A stretch of 64,000 nucleotides of DNA from Carettochelys insculpta (Eukaryota; Chordata; Testudines; Carettochelyidae), in NCBI RefSeq assembly GCF_033958435.1, contig NC_134138.1, positions 4,786,001-4,850,000 of the forward strand. Reading direction: 5' to 3'. The notes beneath the pieces are model-generated. The model was not told where the DNA came from and searched no databases. It saw only the letters and a list, made by a program, of their open reading frames with translations. Shown here piece after piece: positions 1 to 10,819 of this stretch. The position numbers and the translations under genes were made by a program. The first letter of the stretch is position 1. Every line of letters begins with the position of its first letter.

Positions 1-427
1 TACACGTGCCCCAAACTTCGAAATGGCCATGCAAATGGCCATTTCGAAGTTTACTAATGAAGCGCTGAAATGCATATTCAGCGCTTCATTAGCATGCGGG
101 CGGCAGCGGCGCTTCAAAATTGACGAGCCTTGCCGCCGCGCAGCGCGTCCAGACGGGGCTCCTTTTCGAAAGGGCCCCGCCTACTTCGAAGTCCCCATAT
201 TCCCATGAGCTCATGGGAATAAGGGGACTTCGAAGAAGGTGGCGTCCTTTCGAAAAAGAGCCCGGTCTGGACGCGCCGCGCGGTGGCAAGGCTCGTCAAT
301 TTCGAAGCGCCGCTGCCGCCCGCATGCTAATGAAGCGCTGAATACGCATTTCAGCGCTTCATTAGTAAACTTCGAAATGGCCATTTGCATGGCCATTTCG
401 AAGTTTGGGGCACGTGTAGACACAGCC
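1..427. mobile_element. Palindromic foldback MITE, family A (left end cut by window)
   Basis: Almost the whole element is one inverted repeat. It opens with TACACGTGCCCC and closes with GGGGCACGTGTAGACACAGCC, and its axis is the perfect palindrome ATTCCCATGAGCTCATGGGAAT-type core at 199-220, so each arm is about 209 bp. Arms contain the repeated blocks ACTTCGAAATGGCC and GCGCTTCATTAG. There is no transposase. The terminal repeat matches the other MITEs here, so it is a non-autonomous DNA transposon, probably mobilised by a PIF/Harbinger-type enzyme (inferred from 3-bp duplications at related copies). Short ORFs read in both arms are mirror images and not genes. Confidence 0.85.
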
Positions 428-473
428 ATCATGTGCCAACAATGCTCAGTAGGCATCCTTCGATCCCAAGGGA

Positions 474-1030
474 TCATGGGTTTGCACCCCAGTTGGACTG
501 ATTCGAGCAGCGTCTTCTGTGGCTGTGCAATCCAATGCGGGAGTGGCAGTCCTTTCCGCACTGTGAGCAGCAGTAGGCAGATGTCGCTCTGGTGTCACGG
601 GCAGGGATTTTCCTGAGGGCTCTCCTGTCTTCCGCTTCCTTCACCAAGGTAGTTTCATACATCGCAAGAGCTTCCTTCACTCCCTGTTTCCAGGCGTGCC
701 TGTCTGAGGCGAGCGAATGCCAGGTGCTCACACTGATAGAGAGAGCGCTGAGGTCACGCTTGCACGTGTCCTTGTAGCACAATTTCGGTTGCCCTTTCGG
801 CCTCTTTCCAGACGCCAGTTCGCCGAAGAGGAGGTCCTTCGGTATTCGGCCATCCGTCATGCGTGAGACATGGCCCAGCCAGCGCATACGCCTCTGTTTG
901 AGAAGGGTGAACATGGAGACGGCGCCTGCCCTCTCAAGCACTGCGCTATTGGGGACCTTGTCCTGCCATGAGATACCGAGTATGCGCCTAAGGCAGCGCA
1001 TGTGGAATGTGTTGAGCCTCTGACCCCCTC
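474..1030 (-). mobile_element. Non-LTR retrotransposon (LINE) fragment, C-terminal ORF2 part
   Basis: The minus strand encodes about 185 residues typical of the region downstream of a LINE reverse transcriptase: HMRCLRRILGISWQDKVPN, then RRMRWLGHVSRM, then GKRPKGQPKLCYKD, ending in a C2H2-like finger (CSQCGKDC with HSHRRRC). The finger and the WLGH motif show this is the 3' end of an ORF2. The family was not assigned; it is not CR1. It abuts a PLE tail at about 1,030, and the same junction recurs at 57,655-57,660. It is a truncated copy without reverse transcriptase core. Confidence 0.7.
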
Positions 1031-3110
1031 TACAATGCTCACACACCACGTATATAAGACAGACCACAAACACTCTTCGACAAAGAATGAACGACCATAG
1101 AGCAGACATTAAAATCTCCAAATACCCCAACCTGTCAGCCCGCACTTTACTGGAGCGGGCCATTCTGTTAAAGACCTGAGAACTTGTTTGCTACTGAAAA
1201 GGGACTTTAACGACCGTCTACAGAGGGACTGCTCAGAACTAACATTCATATTCAAATTCGACACATTAACATGTGGTTTGAAGAGGGACAGCAACTTCCT
1301 GCCCCATTATAAGGATTCTTTTACCTTTTAAGTGCTTACTTGTTTTATCTAACTCTTAACTCCCCCCCGGCCCCGCCACCCCTCTGCTCTTCTGACTTGC
1401 CAACCTTGATTATGATTTTTGGACCTCTGTGCTTTATATATTGTGTCTGTTCTGGTCTGGCTATGATCTGAAGGAGTGGCTCTGTCCCATGAAAGCTCAT
1501 CACTGAATAAATTACTTTGCTAGTCTTTAAAGCGCTAGCGGACTGCTGTTTTGTTTTGCTAGAATACAGACTAACACGGCTCTCTCTCTCCCAAAGAAGC
1601 CGAGGTTAAGGGGCTTGCAAGCGGGCAAGCCGGAGGTGACGCGTGGGCTGCTTTACCGCCCAGCCTGCCGCTCAGAGTGTGCTCGAGAGCACCGATCCGA
1701 GTTTACGGGGCTCAGCAACTGCTGTCACAGTAACTGATTCCAAGCCAACTGTGGGGCGGAGGGAAGGGAATCCATACGTCCACACTCAATACCCCAAGAA
1801 TCAGGGGCACCATGTGGGAAGAGTTTAGCTACACACCCCTGCCAAGCTCTGAATGCTCCATTACATTTTCCCTCATTTGCCCTCCCCTAAAATTAGACTC
1901 AGCCACAGCTTTGCCCTCCAGTCTCCAAACGTTTCCGAAGGAGCCCCCCCTGCAGGCCCCAGGGAGATGGCTGTGCCTATACGCAAATCGTCATCAATCC
2001 CAAATGCCTTCCCAACGTGTGTCAATGGGGTGAGGGTGTCCCAAGCACCCACAGAGTCCAAATAATGCTTCAATTGGAGTGCCGATGTTCTGGGAAGCAG
2101 CATCCCGCCCCCAGCCGTGCCGCTGTGCACCGCTGCCTGATGCAGCCTTCCGGCAGGGAGTCACAAATGACGGTGTTGAGTGGCTCCATTCAGCTCAATG
2201 GCCAGTAACTCTAAAACCTGGTGGTGGTCTAATGTCAACTAGCTTGCTGCAGACTGTTTAAACAGAGGTGCCCGTGTGTAGCACAGCCTGGCCTGGGATC
2301 TGTCCCCCTCCTACCCACCCCGGAGGTGTTTGCCGGAGAACCAGCTGCCCCAGCCGGTTGCTGACAGCTTTGCAAAGATCTTTGCAAAAGCTGAACAAAC
2401 CTGAGCTGCTGCCCCTGTTCTCAAGCATTCTTGATCCAAAAGGCAAACCCCTTGGGCTCCCCGTTTAGCTGGTGGGCATTTGGACAATGTGAACAGGCAG
2501 GGCCCAGCTCTGCCTCCAGGCTAGAGGTGTGTGAGCCCAGTGGCTGTAGAGGGGGGTGGGTGGGGGTGGAAGTGGGGGGGTGGCTCTGGTTCCCAGCGAG
2601 GCAATGTTAGAAGGCTTTCCCTTCACCCCGCCCCCACCTCTCGTCACACAAGCGGAAATCAGGAGATCAGAAGCCCAAAGCAAGTTAGTTCCAAGCAAGT
2701 GCACCCCTAGCTCTGCAACCTGGCCAAATCTGCTCCCCAGGGCTCCTCTGCCAGCCTGACACCCCAGCACTTTCACGCTGTCTCGCTTCCCAGCTCAGAC
2801 ACTGCAGAACACCGCGCTGGCCCCATCCCTGACACTCCCTCTGATAAGGCCTCGCTAGACCTGCAGTGTGTGCCCTTAGCCACATCCCTTATAGTCACCC
2901 TCCACTTGGGCGGGTCCTGAGACAGGAGGCTTCATCCCACCTCCTTTGTATCCCATGGGGGAGGGGTCATGGGAGAGGGTGCGTTCTGGCCACGGCCAGG
3001 AGTTTCTTTAGCTTTTACTGTTGCTTTTGCTGCCCCCGCCCGCCCAGCCCTCTTGCCAGTCCTAACTGGGCCTAACTTGACTTCAGTTTGAGAGAGGGAG
3101 CCAGGCAGCC
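727..3110 (+). repeat. Left arm of a 2.4-kb inverted duplication (partner 55,585-57,966)
   Basis: Read forward, this segment matches the reverse complement of 55,585-57,966 with roughly 90% identity by eye, including LINE, PLE and a further 1.5 kb of unassigned sequence (1,600-3,110). Matching blocks include the stretch around 1,640-1,760 against 56,930-57,070 and the end TTCAGTTTGAGAGAGGGA at 3,083-3,100 against 55,600-55,617. In the unassigned part, a minus-strand frame at 1,873-2,130 shares GAWDTLTPLTHVGKAF with the partner copy, then the frames diverge. No known protein was recognised. Confidence 0.75.
1031..1595 (+). mobile_element. Penelope-like element 3' end (decayed GIY-YIG tail)
   Basis: The plus strand keeps the end of a PLE ORF: a CSHTTYIRQTT-like GIY-YIG motif, then residues related to FKFDTLTCGLKRDSN, followed by the 3' tail with GAAGGAGTGGCTCTGTCCCATGAAAGCTCATC and AATAAATTACTTTGCTAGTC. 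Frameshifts break the frame near 1,130-1,180. The tail ends in a CTAACACGGCT motif shared with the copies at 42,571 and 57,095. The 5' part with reverse transcriptase is missing because a LINE fragment adjoins. Confidence 0.7.
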
Positions 3111-3898
3111 TTCCAGCGTATGCTCATGTATTACACTCCCACCATGCCCCATACTACGGCCCGTAACCCTGTAACTGCTCTTATCTGTTCCCATTAGACC
3201 AGCAAACCCAGCCAGCCAGGCAGACACAACAGGCAGCGTTCCTGTCCTTTGTTCACATGTAACTCTTCTGCCAGAAGGTGTCGGCAGCAAGCAGGGCATC
3301 TAGGGGCTCCTTTTCACTCATCTCACACAGAACTGGCTCCAGCCCACACCCAGTAGCCTGGGAAATGTGCACCCCCGGGCGCCTCGGAGAGGCGATGCTT
3401 CCCCACTCGCACGCACAGAGTCTGAGTGTAGAAAAGAAACTTTTAATGAAAGAGGCAGAGAAATCACATGGCAATAGCTTGGGAAAATCCCACACCCAGA
3501 GTTCGTAACCAACCCTCAAGTAACTGTCCCAGCTCAGATGGATTGAACAGTGTCCTTTGCCTCTCAGGCTCACAAGTCCAGTACTGTAAGGATCGAATCC
3601 ACACACCCCAACATTCTCTGCACCCAACCTCAAATGCCCCACTTACAACTCTGTCCAGTCTGTGCAGGTCCTGACACATCACCCCGATGCACCCCTCATT
3701 GAGCCTGAGGCAAGGCCAGATATCCTCTCATTGGTCCAGTGTCCTGTGTGCCCCCCCACTGGCCGTTTGTCCCCTGTATTGTGGCTGGAGGCAAAACCAG
3801 CTCTCCATGGCTTGAGCCGCCGGTTCTACTGCTCAGCTCGTAGCAGTTTCAGCTTTGGGCCTAACTACAGCACCTACCAAGAAGGAGTCTCACAAAGG
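3111..3898. other. Unassigned intergenic sequence, possibly an old LTR
   Basis: No gene was recognised. On the minus strand there is a CATTAAA-type polyadenylation signal near 3,450 followed by GC-rich sequence, which could be the R-U5 part of an old LTR, but no terminal dinucleotides or target duplication could be matched. The short ORFs on both strands lack recognisable domains. Confidence 0.3.
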
Positions 3899-4490
3899 CT
3901 ATGTCTACGCTAGCCCCTTCTTTCTGAAAGGGGTATGGTAATAAGCAAGGTCAGAACATGCTAATGAGGCACTACCATGAATATGAGGCACCTAATTAGC
4001 ATAATGGCAGCTACAGCAGGCCGCCCATGCAGTGCAGATGGGACCCTTTGCAAAGCCCCTTATTGCTATTTGGTTTTAGGGGCTTTCGAACACTAGGGGG
4101 CTGTAGCCGCACTTGGCCAAAATTTTGAAATGGCCGTGCTAATGGCCAAATCGAAGAATACTAATGAGGTGCTGAAATGAATATTCAGCACCTCATTAGC
4201 ATACTGCCACCTGCGCCACTTCAGAAGTGCCCCATTTTGCTTGCGTGTGGGTTGGCTACATGGGGGTCCTTTCCCAAAGGACCCTACACACTTCAAAATC
4301 CCCTTGTTCCTATCAACTGATAAGGGGATTTCCAGGTCTGCAAGGGTCTTTCAAAAAGGATCCCTATGGAACCAAGCCACAAAGTGCTCTGTCCAACAGC
4401 ATCCTAATGAGGCACTGAATATTCATTTCAGCACCTCATTAGTATTCTTCTATTCAGTTATTAGCATAGCCATTCCAAAGTACAGCTGCA
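3899..4490. mobile_element. Old foldback MITEs
   Basis: The left end GGCTATGTCTACGCTAGCCCC and internal blocks AATGAGGCAC and ATTAGCATA match the MITE at 18,132. An inner foldback (about 4,100-4,470) shows mirrored CTAATGAGGTGCTGAAATGAATATTC blocks around a centre near 4,310. The arms are more diverged than in the 1-427 copy, so this is an older insertion or two overlapping ones. It carries no coding capacity. Confidence 0.6.
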
Positions 4491-4496
4491 GTCCAG

Positions 4497-5154
4497 AGCT
4501 ACGTCTACACGTGAAGCCTACATCGAAGTAGCTTATTTCCAGGGCTGGCAACGTTGACTTTCAACTTCGACGTTGGGCAGCACCACATCGAAATAGGCGC
4601 TGCGAGGGAACGTCTACACACCAAAGTAGCACACATCGAAATAAGGGTGCCAGGAACAGCTGTAGACAGGGTCACGGGGCGGACTCAACAGCAAGCCGCT
4701 CCCTTAAAGGGCCCCTCCCAGACACACTTGCACTAAACAACACAAGATCCACAGAGCCGACAGCTGGTTGCAGACCCTGTGCATGCAGCATGGATCCCCA
4801 GCTGCAGCAGCAGCAGCCAGAAGCCCTGGGCTCAGGGCTGCTGAACACGGTGACCATAGAGCCCCGCAGGGGCTGGAGAGAGAGCGTCTCTCAACCCCTC
4901 AGCTGATGGCCGCTATGGTGGACCCCGCTATTTCGATGTTGCGGGATGCGGATCGGCTACACGTGCCCTACTTCGATGTTCAACTTTGAAGTAGGGCGCT
5001 ATTCCCATCCCCTCATGGGGTTAGCGGCTTCGACGTCTCGCCGCCTAACGTCGATGTTAACATCGAAATAGCGCCCAACACGTGTAGCCGTGACGGGCGC
5101 TATTTCGAAGTTAGTGCTGCTACTTCGAAGTAGCGTGCACGTGTAGACACGGCT
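4497..5154 (+). mobile_element. MITE family B, copy 1
   Basis: About 0.66 kb with terminal repeats AGCTACGTCTACACGTG and the inverse CACGTGTAGACACGGCT. The interior has many ATCGAAATAG and ACTTCGAAGTAG blocks as inverted sub-terminal repeats around a unique GC-rich centre with a glutamine run (CAGCAGCAGCAG near 4,805). The centre contains the same short reading frame (starting MQTLCMQHG, 4,768-4,989) seen in three other copies. It is probably a deletion derivative of an autonomous DNA transposon. Confidence 0.75.
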
Positions 5155-5202
5155 TGCAAGTGTTCAGGAGGGTGGTTGGGTGACTTGCATTACTGAACCC
5201 TG

Positions 5203-5560
5203 TTTTTTTGTCAGGTGGTGGAGCTGGCCCATGGTCCCTGGGGGTGATGTCCCATAAATCTTGTCTTAGGTGCTGTGGTCACCCCTTGTATTTCAGGGCA
5301 TGATTGCCAGGGTGCAGGAGAGGTGGGACCTGCTTGTCTCTGATACCCAGCCTTCCCAAGGCCAAGCCAGCTAGCTGCTTTGAAAACAGTTGCGCAAATC
5401 CAGCGGCCATTTGTGCTCTAGAGAACAGACTGGCCCTGCTGGTTGGTCTGGTGGGGAGAGAGCTGCGCAGGGCAGCTGTGTCCCTCACTGCCAGGACTCC
5501 CAAGTTTAGAGCAAGGTCTGCCTACCAGGACCAGCACCAGGGGTACGGGGAGAGGACAGG
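5203..5560 (+). mobile_element. CR1 LINE 5' region fragment
   Basis: This sequence (GGAGCTGGCCCATG, then CTTTGAAAACAGTTG, then CTGGCCCTGCTGGTTGG) matches the segment that precedes the CR1 endonuclease at 52,500-53,330 on the other strand, so it is a CR1 5' untranslated or ORF1 fragment. It ends where an AGGAC microsatellite begins. Confidence 0.55.
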
Positions 5561-5579
5561 ACAGGACAGGACAGGACAT
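5553..5579 (+). repeat. (AGGAC)n microsatellite
   Basis: Five to six uninterrupted copies of a pentamer GGACA lie directly after the CR1 fragment. No function is implied. Confidence 0.9.
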
Positions 5580-5944
5580 AGCTTAGCCTTAACCTCCTGC
5601 TGGGTGCTCAGAGAGTGCCATTGGCACTGGAGGAAAAGGCTTCTGCCTCTGCAGCTCCCCGTTGCACAGCCCAGACGGAGCTGCCCTCCACTGAGCACGT
5701 CACTCCGCCTCTCTTTGGGGCATGCCCCAGGCAAAGGATTAATTGAGCCCTGCCACTGGGTCCATGCTGTGGCAGCCAGTTTCAGCCACTTCACGCTGGA
5801 TCCACGCCGCGTCCCAGGGAATTTGCAGCCCCTGGGTTGGCCTCACCCCTTCCTACCCTGGACAGCTCATGCAGAACAGAAGGCCCCCACGCTGCAGGGG
5901 GGTGCTGTGAGGAGGGGCAGGCAGGGCTCTGGCTGATAGGAGCC

Positions 5945-6361
5945 TGTGATGGGGTTCAGGGGTCCCCCTGCACTGCACCCCGTCCGCTGGCAGGAGTGAC
6001 TCTCACTCAGCAGGTACAACAGGAGGTTTATTAGGCACCAGATGCCCAGTTTCTCACAGAAGCGTCAGTGCAGCAGTCAGAGACAGTCCTTCCAACCCGT
6101 CCTGGGGTGAGGAGCCCGAGGGGTGCCCCTCTGGGGTGTAGCTTTTGGCTGGCTGCCTTCCAGCTCCCTCTCACCCAGCCTCTAACTGCTGCCCCCGATT
6201 CCAAACCAGCTCAGCTCCACCCTCCTCTTTGTTCAGGGCTGAGGTGTTACCTGCCAGCCTAGGTTATAGCCCCAGGGTCATCCTCAGCCGCTGGGAGCTG
6301 CTCTGCTTGTCCCACACATCCAGCCTGAGTCTCACACATGCACTCCCCCCACTCCATCACA
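5945..6361 (-). mobile_element. Solo LTR, Gypsy-like, with 5-bp target duplication
   Basis: The element begins TGTGATGGGG and ends CCATCACA, the 5'-TG...CA-3' ends of an LTR, and is flanked by GAGCC at 5,940-5,944 and 6,362-6,366. On the minus strand it holds GCCTAATAAACC, a polyadenylation signal near 6,030. Its 417 bp match the LTRs at 18,469, 50,264 and 62,994. No internal retroelement sequence remains, so it arose by LTR-LTR recombination. The 5-bp duplication and the gag type of related copies suggest a Ty3/Gypsy element. Confidence 0.85.
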
Positions 6362-6369
6362 GAGCCCCA

Positions 6370-6850
6370 CAGCAGGTAGGGGTGGGGAGCCACAGAAGGG
6401 GGGGATGGGAAGGGACCTCAGCTTGTCCCTGGCTGAGTCTCCCAGGGCCCTGTGCTGTGCCAGAGGGGGCTGTGGGCTGGCCCTCCCCCAGCCCTTCATA
6501 GAGCCAGGCGCAGCGGGAAGGACAGCATGTCACCGGCTCCCCGCAGGCTGAGCGCCATTGTGCCAGGGAAGGAGCTCATTGTCTGCGGGCAGGCAGGCTC
6601 ATGCAGACAATGCGGCTCTGCTGAGCAGCCAAACAGGCGCTGGAGCTGGCGGGGGCCCAGGGCTCCCCGGCAGGAGATCCTCAGAGAAGGGCTCGGAAGA
6701 GCCGCCTTTGGAGAGCCTGGGCTGTGTGACTCGAAGGGCAAATGGGGGTAGGAGTTGGGGTTAGGGGCACTTAAGGGAGGAACGTGAGTTGGCTGGGGGG
6801 CCAACAGTGGGAGGAAGGGGTTGGTGAAGGGGAGTAAGGCAGGCCTGTGG
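6370..6850. other. Intergenic sequence, nothing recognised
   Basis: GC-rich single-copy-looking DNA with short overlapping ORFs in several frames and no recognisable domain, splice pattern or repeat family. Confidence 0.5.
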
Positions 6851-6851
6851 C

Positions 6852-7565
6852 GGGGGGAGCTAGCTAGCTAGCTCAGTGGTTAGAGCATTGGCCTGCTAAA
6901 CCCAGGGGTGTGAGCTCAGTCCTTGAGGGAGTCACTTAGGGACCAGGGCCAAGTTTTTTAAAAAAAGGGGGGAGGTGCTGGTTCAGGCTGAATGACATTC
7001 TGAGGTCCTTTACATCTCTTTGAGGTGTGTATCTCCATATAGCTTCGACAGGAGTAGGGATAGCTCAGTGGTTTGAGCATTGCCCTGCTAAAGCCAAAGT
7101 TGTGAGCTCAGTCCTTGAGGAGGCCATTTAGGGATCTGGGGCAAATAGATTTAGCTGGCTTATTGGTCTCTGGGTATCACTTTTAAAAAAAAAGCGGGGG
7201 GAGGGGTTAACTGAGTGGCCTGAGCAGTGGCCTGTTAAACTCCCTGAGTTGTGAGTTCAGGCCTTGAGAAGTTTGGGAGAAATAATGTGTGGGGAGGAAA
7301 TCTGTCAGGGATGTTGCTTGGTGCTGTGTATCTCCCCAGATGAAAAAAATGTCAAGGGGGTGGGAGAGGTCAGTGGTTAGAGCATTGACCCACTAAACCC
7401 AGGGGTGTTGAGCTCAACCCCCTGAGAGGGCCATTTAGGGGGTCTCAGGCAAATAGATTTAAAAAAAAAAAAGTGGCAGGGATGGTGCTTGGCCCTGCCC
7501 AGAGGAAGGGGACTGGACTGGATGAATTCCCAGGGCTCCTTCCAGCTCTGTGAGATGTGTATCTC
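6852..7565 (+). repeat. Cluster of four tRNA-derived SINEs (CryI-like)
   Basis: Four successive copies begin near 6,868, 7,057, 7,205 and 7,358. Each has a pol III box A resembling TAGCTCAGTGGTTAGAGCAT, a CCTGCTAAACCC anticodon-arm relic, a box B-like GTGAGCTCAGTCCTTGAG, the CCATTTAGGGATCTGGGGCAAATAG-type body and an A-rich linker, and two end in the TGAGGTCCTTTACATCTCTTTGAGGTGTGTATCTC-type tail. This is the tRNA-Lys-derived SINE known from cryptodire turtles and is the best pointer to the organism. The copies are diverged, so they were inserted one after another rather than amplified recently. Confidence 0.8.
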
Positions 7566-7569
7566 TGTA

Positions 7570-9415
7570 TATAAATCACAGGGCCTGTCACTTGAGCTCC
7601 AGGGGGACCTCCCTCAGCTGCCTCTACCAGTACATCCATTATCTTCTCTGCCAAGCTGAGCCCAGCCCTGAGAGGGTGCCACTGCAATCCCCCCGTCTTC
7701 ATCACTCAGCAAGGCCTGGGAAAGTGACAAGTTCAGGGCCCACCTCCACTCTTCTGGTTTTAGCCCTCAACACAGACCACAGAACTGGCTGTGCTCTAGC
7801 AAAGCATTTTAGCCAGAAGTTATTGTGGCTGCAGCTGAGGCCTCACACAGACTGGGCACATCACTGCCAGTCACAAAGCCTGGGCAGAGCAGGGGCTGAG
7901 ATTCCTGCTCGGTGGGGGATGAGCATCTCAGGAAGAAGAGATGGAAAGCTACACTGAAAAGGGAAAGCCCCAGGTGCCTCTGAGATCAGACAGACCCCCA
8001 CAGCTCTGCAGAAGCAGGGGACTCACTGCCCCATGAACTGAGCAGCTGAGCTGGGACCTGTGCTAGCCCAATGTTCCCACAGCCTGTACAGCAGGGCGGC
8101 TCTGCCAACAGTAATACCCAGGCATCAGCCAACGTAACAGTGTGTGTGTCTGGTACAACTTCCATCCAGGGACACCAGATACCTGGCAATCATTGGCTAA
8201 CTCAGCCTCATGCTTTGCAGGAGATGTGGCAGTAGAGCCACCGACCGGCAACAAGAATCTCCCAGAGTCACAGAGTCAGCTGCATGTGCAGAACCCAGGA
8301 GTCCTGGCTCCCAGTCCCTCCTGTACTCTCTAGGAGGCCTTCCCCCCGAGATGTGAATAGAGCCTAGGAGGGTTTGCTCTCATCCCTTGTTGTGTTCTCT
8401 CTGTGCCTCACTGCCCCACCTACACTACAGGGACTCTCAGGTTGCCCCCCACCCCACCTGGGTAGTGGAGGCTTGTTAAGCACTAAGTTATCTGCTCAGA
8501 GCTCTGGCTGAGCAACAGGCGTAGCGGCTGAGCCTGGGGGCAGGCCAGAGTTGGGCAGAGCCCTTGGGCAGTCAGCCTATGCAGTGGTGGGCAAGGGAGT
8601 CACAGAAGCGCTCCCTGCCTGGGCCCTGCTGGGGCTGTCCCCTTCCCCACCCCTCTTCCTGGCACACATCCCAGTGCGAAAGGGCCAGCCCAGCGACACA
8701 GATGGAGGTGGAGACCTTCGCAAGGCTGTGCTCTGGCCCTGGGCTCCTGCCAGGTTCCCTGGGCTGCCTGTGCCCAGGAAATGGAGGGAGGTAAAGAGCA
8801 AGGGAGCTTTCACCCATGCACAAACCTGAGAGCGGGGAGGAGGGGCATGCTGAGCTATGGGTCTCAGCCCTCCCTTCAATCACTGTGAGCAGGCTACGCT
8901 GCAGCCTCACCAACACCTGGCTTCTGACATGCCCTGAGGAGGCTCCAGACGTAAGAATTAATCACCATAACACATAACAATAATTCGCCCGTACTCAGAG
9001 CCAGGTAAATGTGGCTGCCTTACACCAGCACCAATGCATAAGCCAGTAACGTAACAGTGCCACCTGGTCGTCAGTTTGGGTATCGCAGCAAGGGCATCCC
9101 CCGCGGAACATGCCACAGGCTCTCTGACACCGGTCATGGCGTCTCGCCACAGCTTCCAGTGCTGAACTGAGGAGGTTCCTCCGGCTCTGGGTTCAGGCCC
9201 AGAAAGATGATAGCACACCGGGAGGGAATTCAGGAAAGAGCAGGCAGAAGCTGCCATGTACCTTGAAGGAGCTAAGAGCCTCCTGGCTAGAGCACTGCAC
9301 CCCTTTCATTGCAGCTGGCCAACACTGACCTAAACCTTGGACTAGTCCACAGGGAAGAAGGACATCCCGGCATAGTGCAGAGCCAAGCTGCCTTCTTCCA
9401 GCGGCTACAGCATGG
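7570..9415. other. Intergenic sequence, nothing recognised
   Basis: No exon with paired splice sites, no known domain and no repeat family could be identified in 1.8 kb. Short ORFs up to 135 codons occur on both strands and look incidental. Confidence 0.45.
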
Positions 9416-9436
9416 TAAGAAATAAATATGGCAAGA

Positions 9437-9925
9437 ACAACAAGAAGGCCTGTGGCCCCTTATAGACTAACATATCTTGCAGCATAAGCTTTCGTGGGCA
9501 AAGACCCACTTCATCAGATGCATGAGTAGGGGGGCGGTGTCAGAGGGGTATTTAAAGAGTGGAGTCCCAGGAAGAGGGAGGGCCGGAGCTGACAAGGTCT
9601 ATTCAGCAAGGTGGAAATGGCCCAGTCCCAAAAGCAGTTATCAAAAGAGGAAAATCCAAGTCAGATCAGATGGGGGATGTGAACCTTTGTCAGAGTCTAA
9701 CTTGTTTTGCCCTCTTTTGGTAAGTACTGTTGATACCGGGCCATTTCCGCCTGGCTGAATAGACCTCGTCAGCTCCGGCCCTCCCTCTTACTGGGACTCC
9801 ACTCTCTAAATACCCCTCTGAAACCACCCCCCCGCAACTCATGCACCTGACAAAGTGGGTCTTTGCCCACAAAAGCTTATGCTCCAAAATCTCTGTTAGT
9901 CTATAAGGTGCCACAGGACTTCTTG
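9437..9925. mobile_element. Inverted pair of PLE-type tails (0.5-kb foldback)
   Basis: The segment 9,437-9,660 is the reverse complement of about 9,705-9,925. Shared blocks are TATAGACTAAC, CATAAGCTTTCGTGGGCAAAGACCCACTTC-like sequence, GGAGTCCCAG, GAGGGAGGGCCGGAGCTGAC and CCATTTCC. The tail sequence with GGGTCTTTGCCCACAAAAGC and a terminal ACTAACATGGCTCC at 9,945 is that of a Penelope-like element. The centre near 9,680 is about 45 bp. Both tails point outward. Confidence 0.75.
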
Positions 9926-10133
9926 TTGTTCTCGAATCTACAGACTAACATGGCTCCTCTCTGATATATGCCAAGAACGAATCATGCCAAACCAACCAAA
10001 TTTCCTTCTTTGAGCGAGTGGCTGGGGAGAAGCTGGGGAGCAGCGCTATATCTAAAGAACACTTTTTACATTGTGATGCCAAAAAAGGCTATTCCTCCAA
10101 ATCAGCTGCTGGTATGGCATTCTGACACACCAG

Positions 10134-10815
10134 AGCCGTGTCTACACGTGCACGCTACTTCGAAGTAGCGGCACTAACTTCGAAATAGTGCCCGTCACGG
10201 CTATACGCGCCGGGCGCTATTTCGAAGTTAACTTCGACGTTAGGCGGCGAGACGTCGAAGTCGCTAACCCCATGAGGGGATAGGAATAGCGCCCTACTTT
10301 GACGTTCAACGTCGAAGTAGGGACCGTGTAGTCGTTGCGCGTCCCGCAACTTCGAAATAGCGGGGTCCGCCATGGCGGCCATCAGCTGAGGGGTTGAGAG
10401 ATGCTCTCTCTCCAGCCCCTGCGGGGCTCTATGGTCACCGTGGGCAGCAGCCCTTAGCCCAGGGCTTCTGGCTGCTGCTGCGGCAGCTGGGGATCCATGC
10501 TGCAGGCACAGGGTCTGCAACCAGTTGTCGGCTCTGTGGATTTTGTGTTGTTTAGTGCAACTGTGTCTGGGAGGGGCCCTTTAAGGGAGCGGCTTGCTGT
10601 TGAGTCCGCCCTGTGACCCTGTCTGCAGCTGTGCCTGGCACCCTTATTTCGATGTGTGCTACTTTGGCGTGTAGACGTTCCCTTGCAGCGCCTATTTCGA
10701 TGTGGTGCCGCGCAACGTCGAAGTTGAACATCGACGTTGCCAGCCCTGGAGGACGTGTAGACGTTACTCATCGAAATAGCCTATTTCAATGTTGGCTTCA
10801 TGTGTAGACGTAGCC
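10134..10815 (-). mobile_element. MITE family B, copy 2, with CAG target duplication
   Basis: Full-length copy in reverse orientation relative to the 4,497 copy. It begins AGCCGTGTCTACACGTGC and ends CATGTGTAGACGTAGCC; CAG flanks both ends (10,131-10,133 and 10,816-10,818). The 3-bp duplication fits PIF/Harbinger transposition. The central minus-strand frame (10,155-10,520) is open for about 120 codons and extends over more of the element than in copy 1. Confidence 0.8.
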
Positions 10816-10819
10816 CAGC

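Noticed and set aside
6852..7565. tRNA genes
   Set aside because: Box A and B are present, but the sequences do not fold as a full cloverleaf and continue into SINE body and tail.
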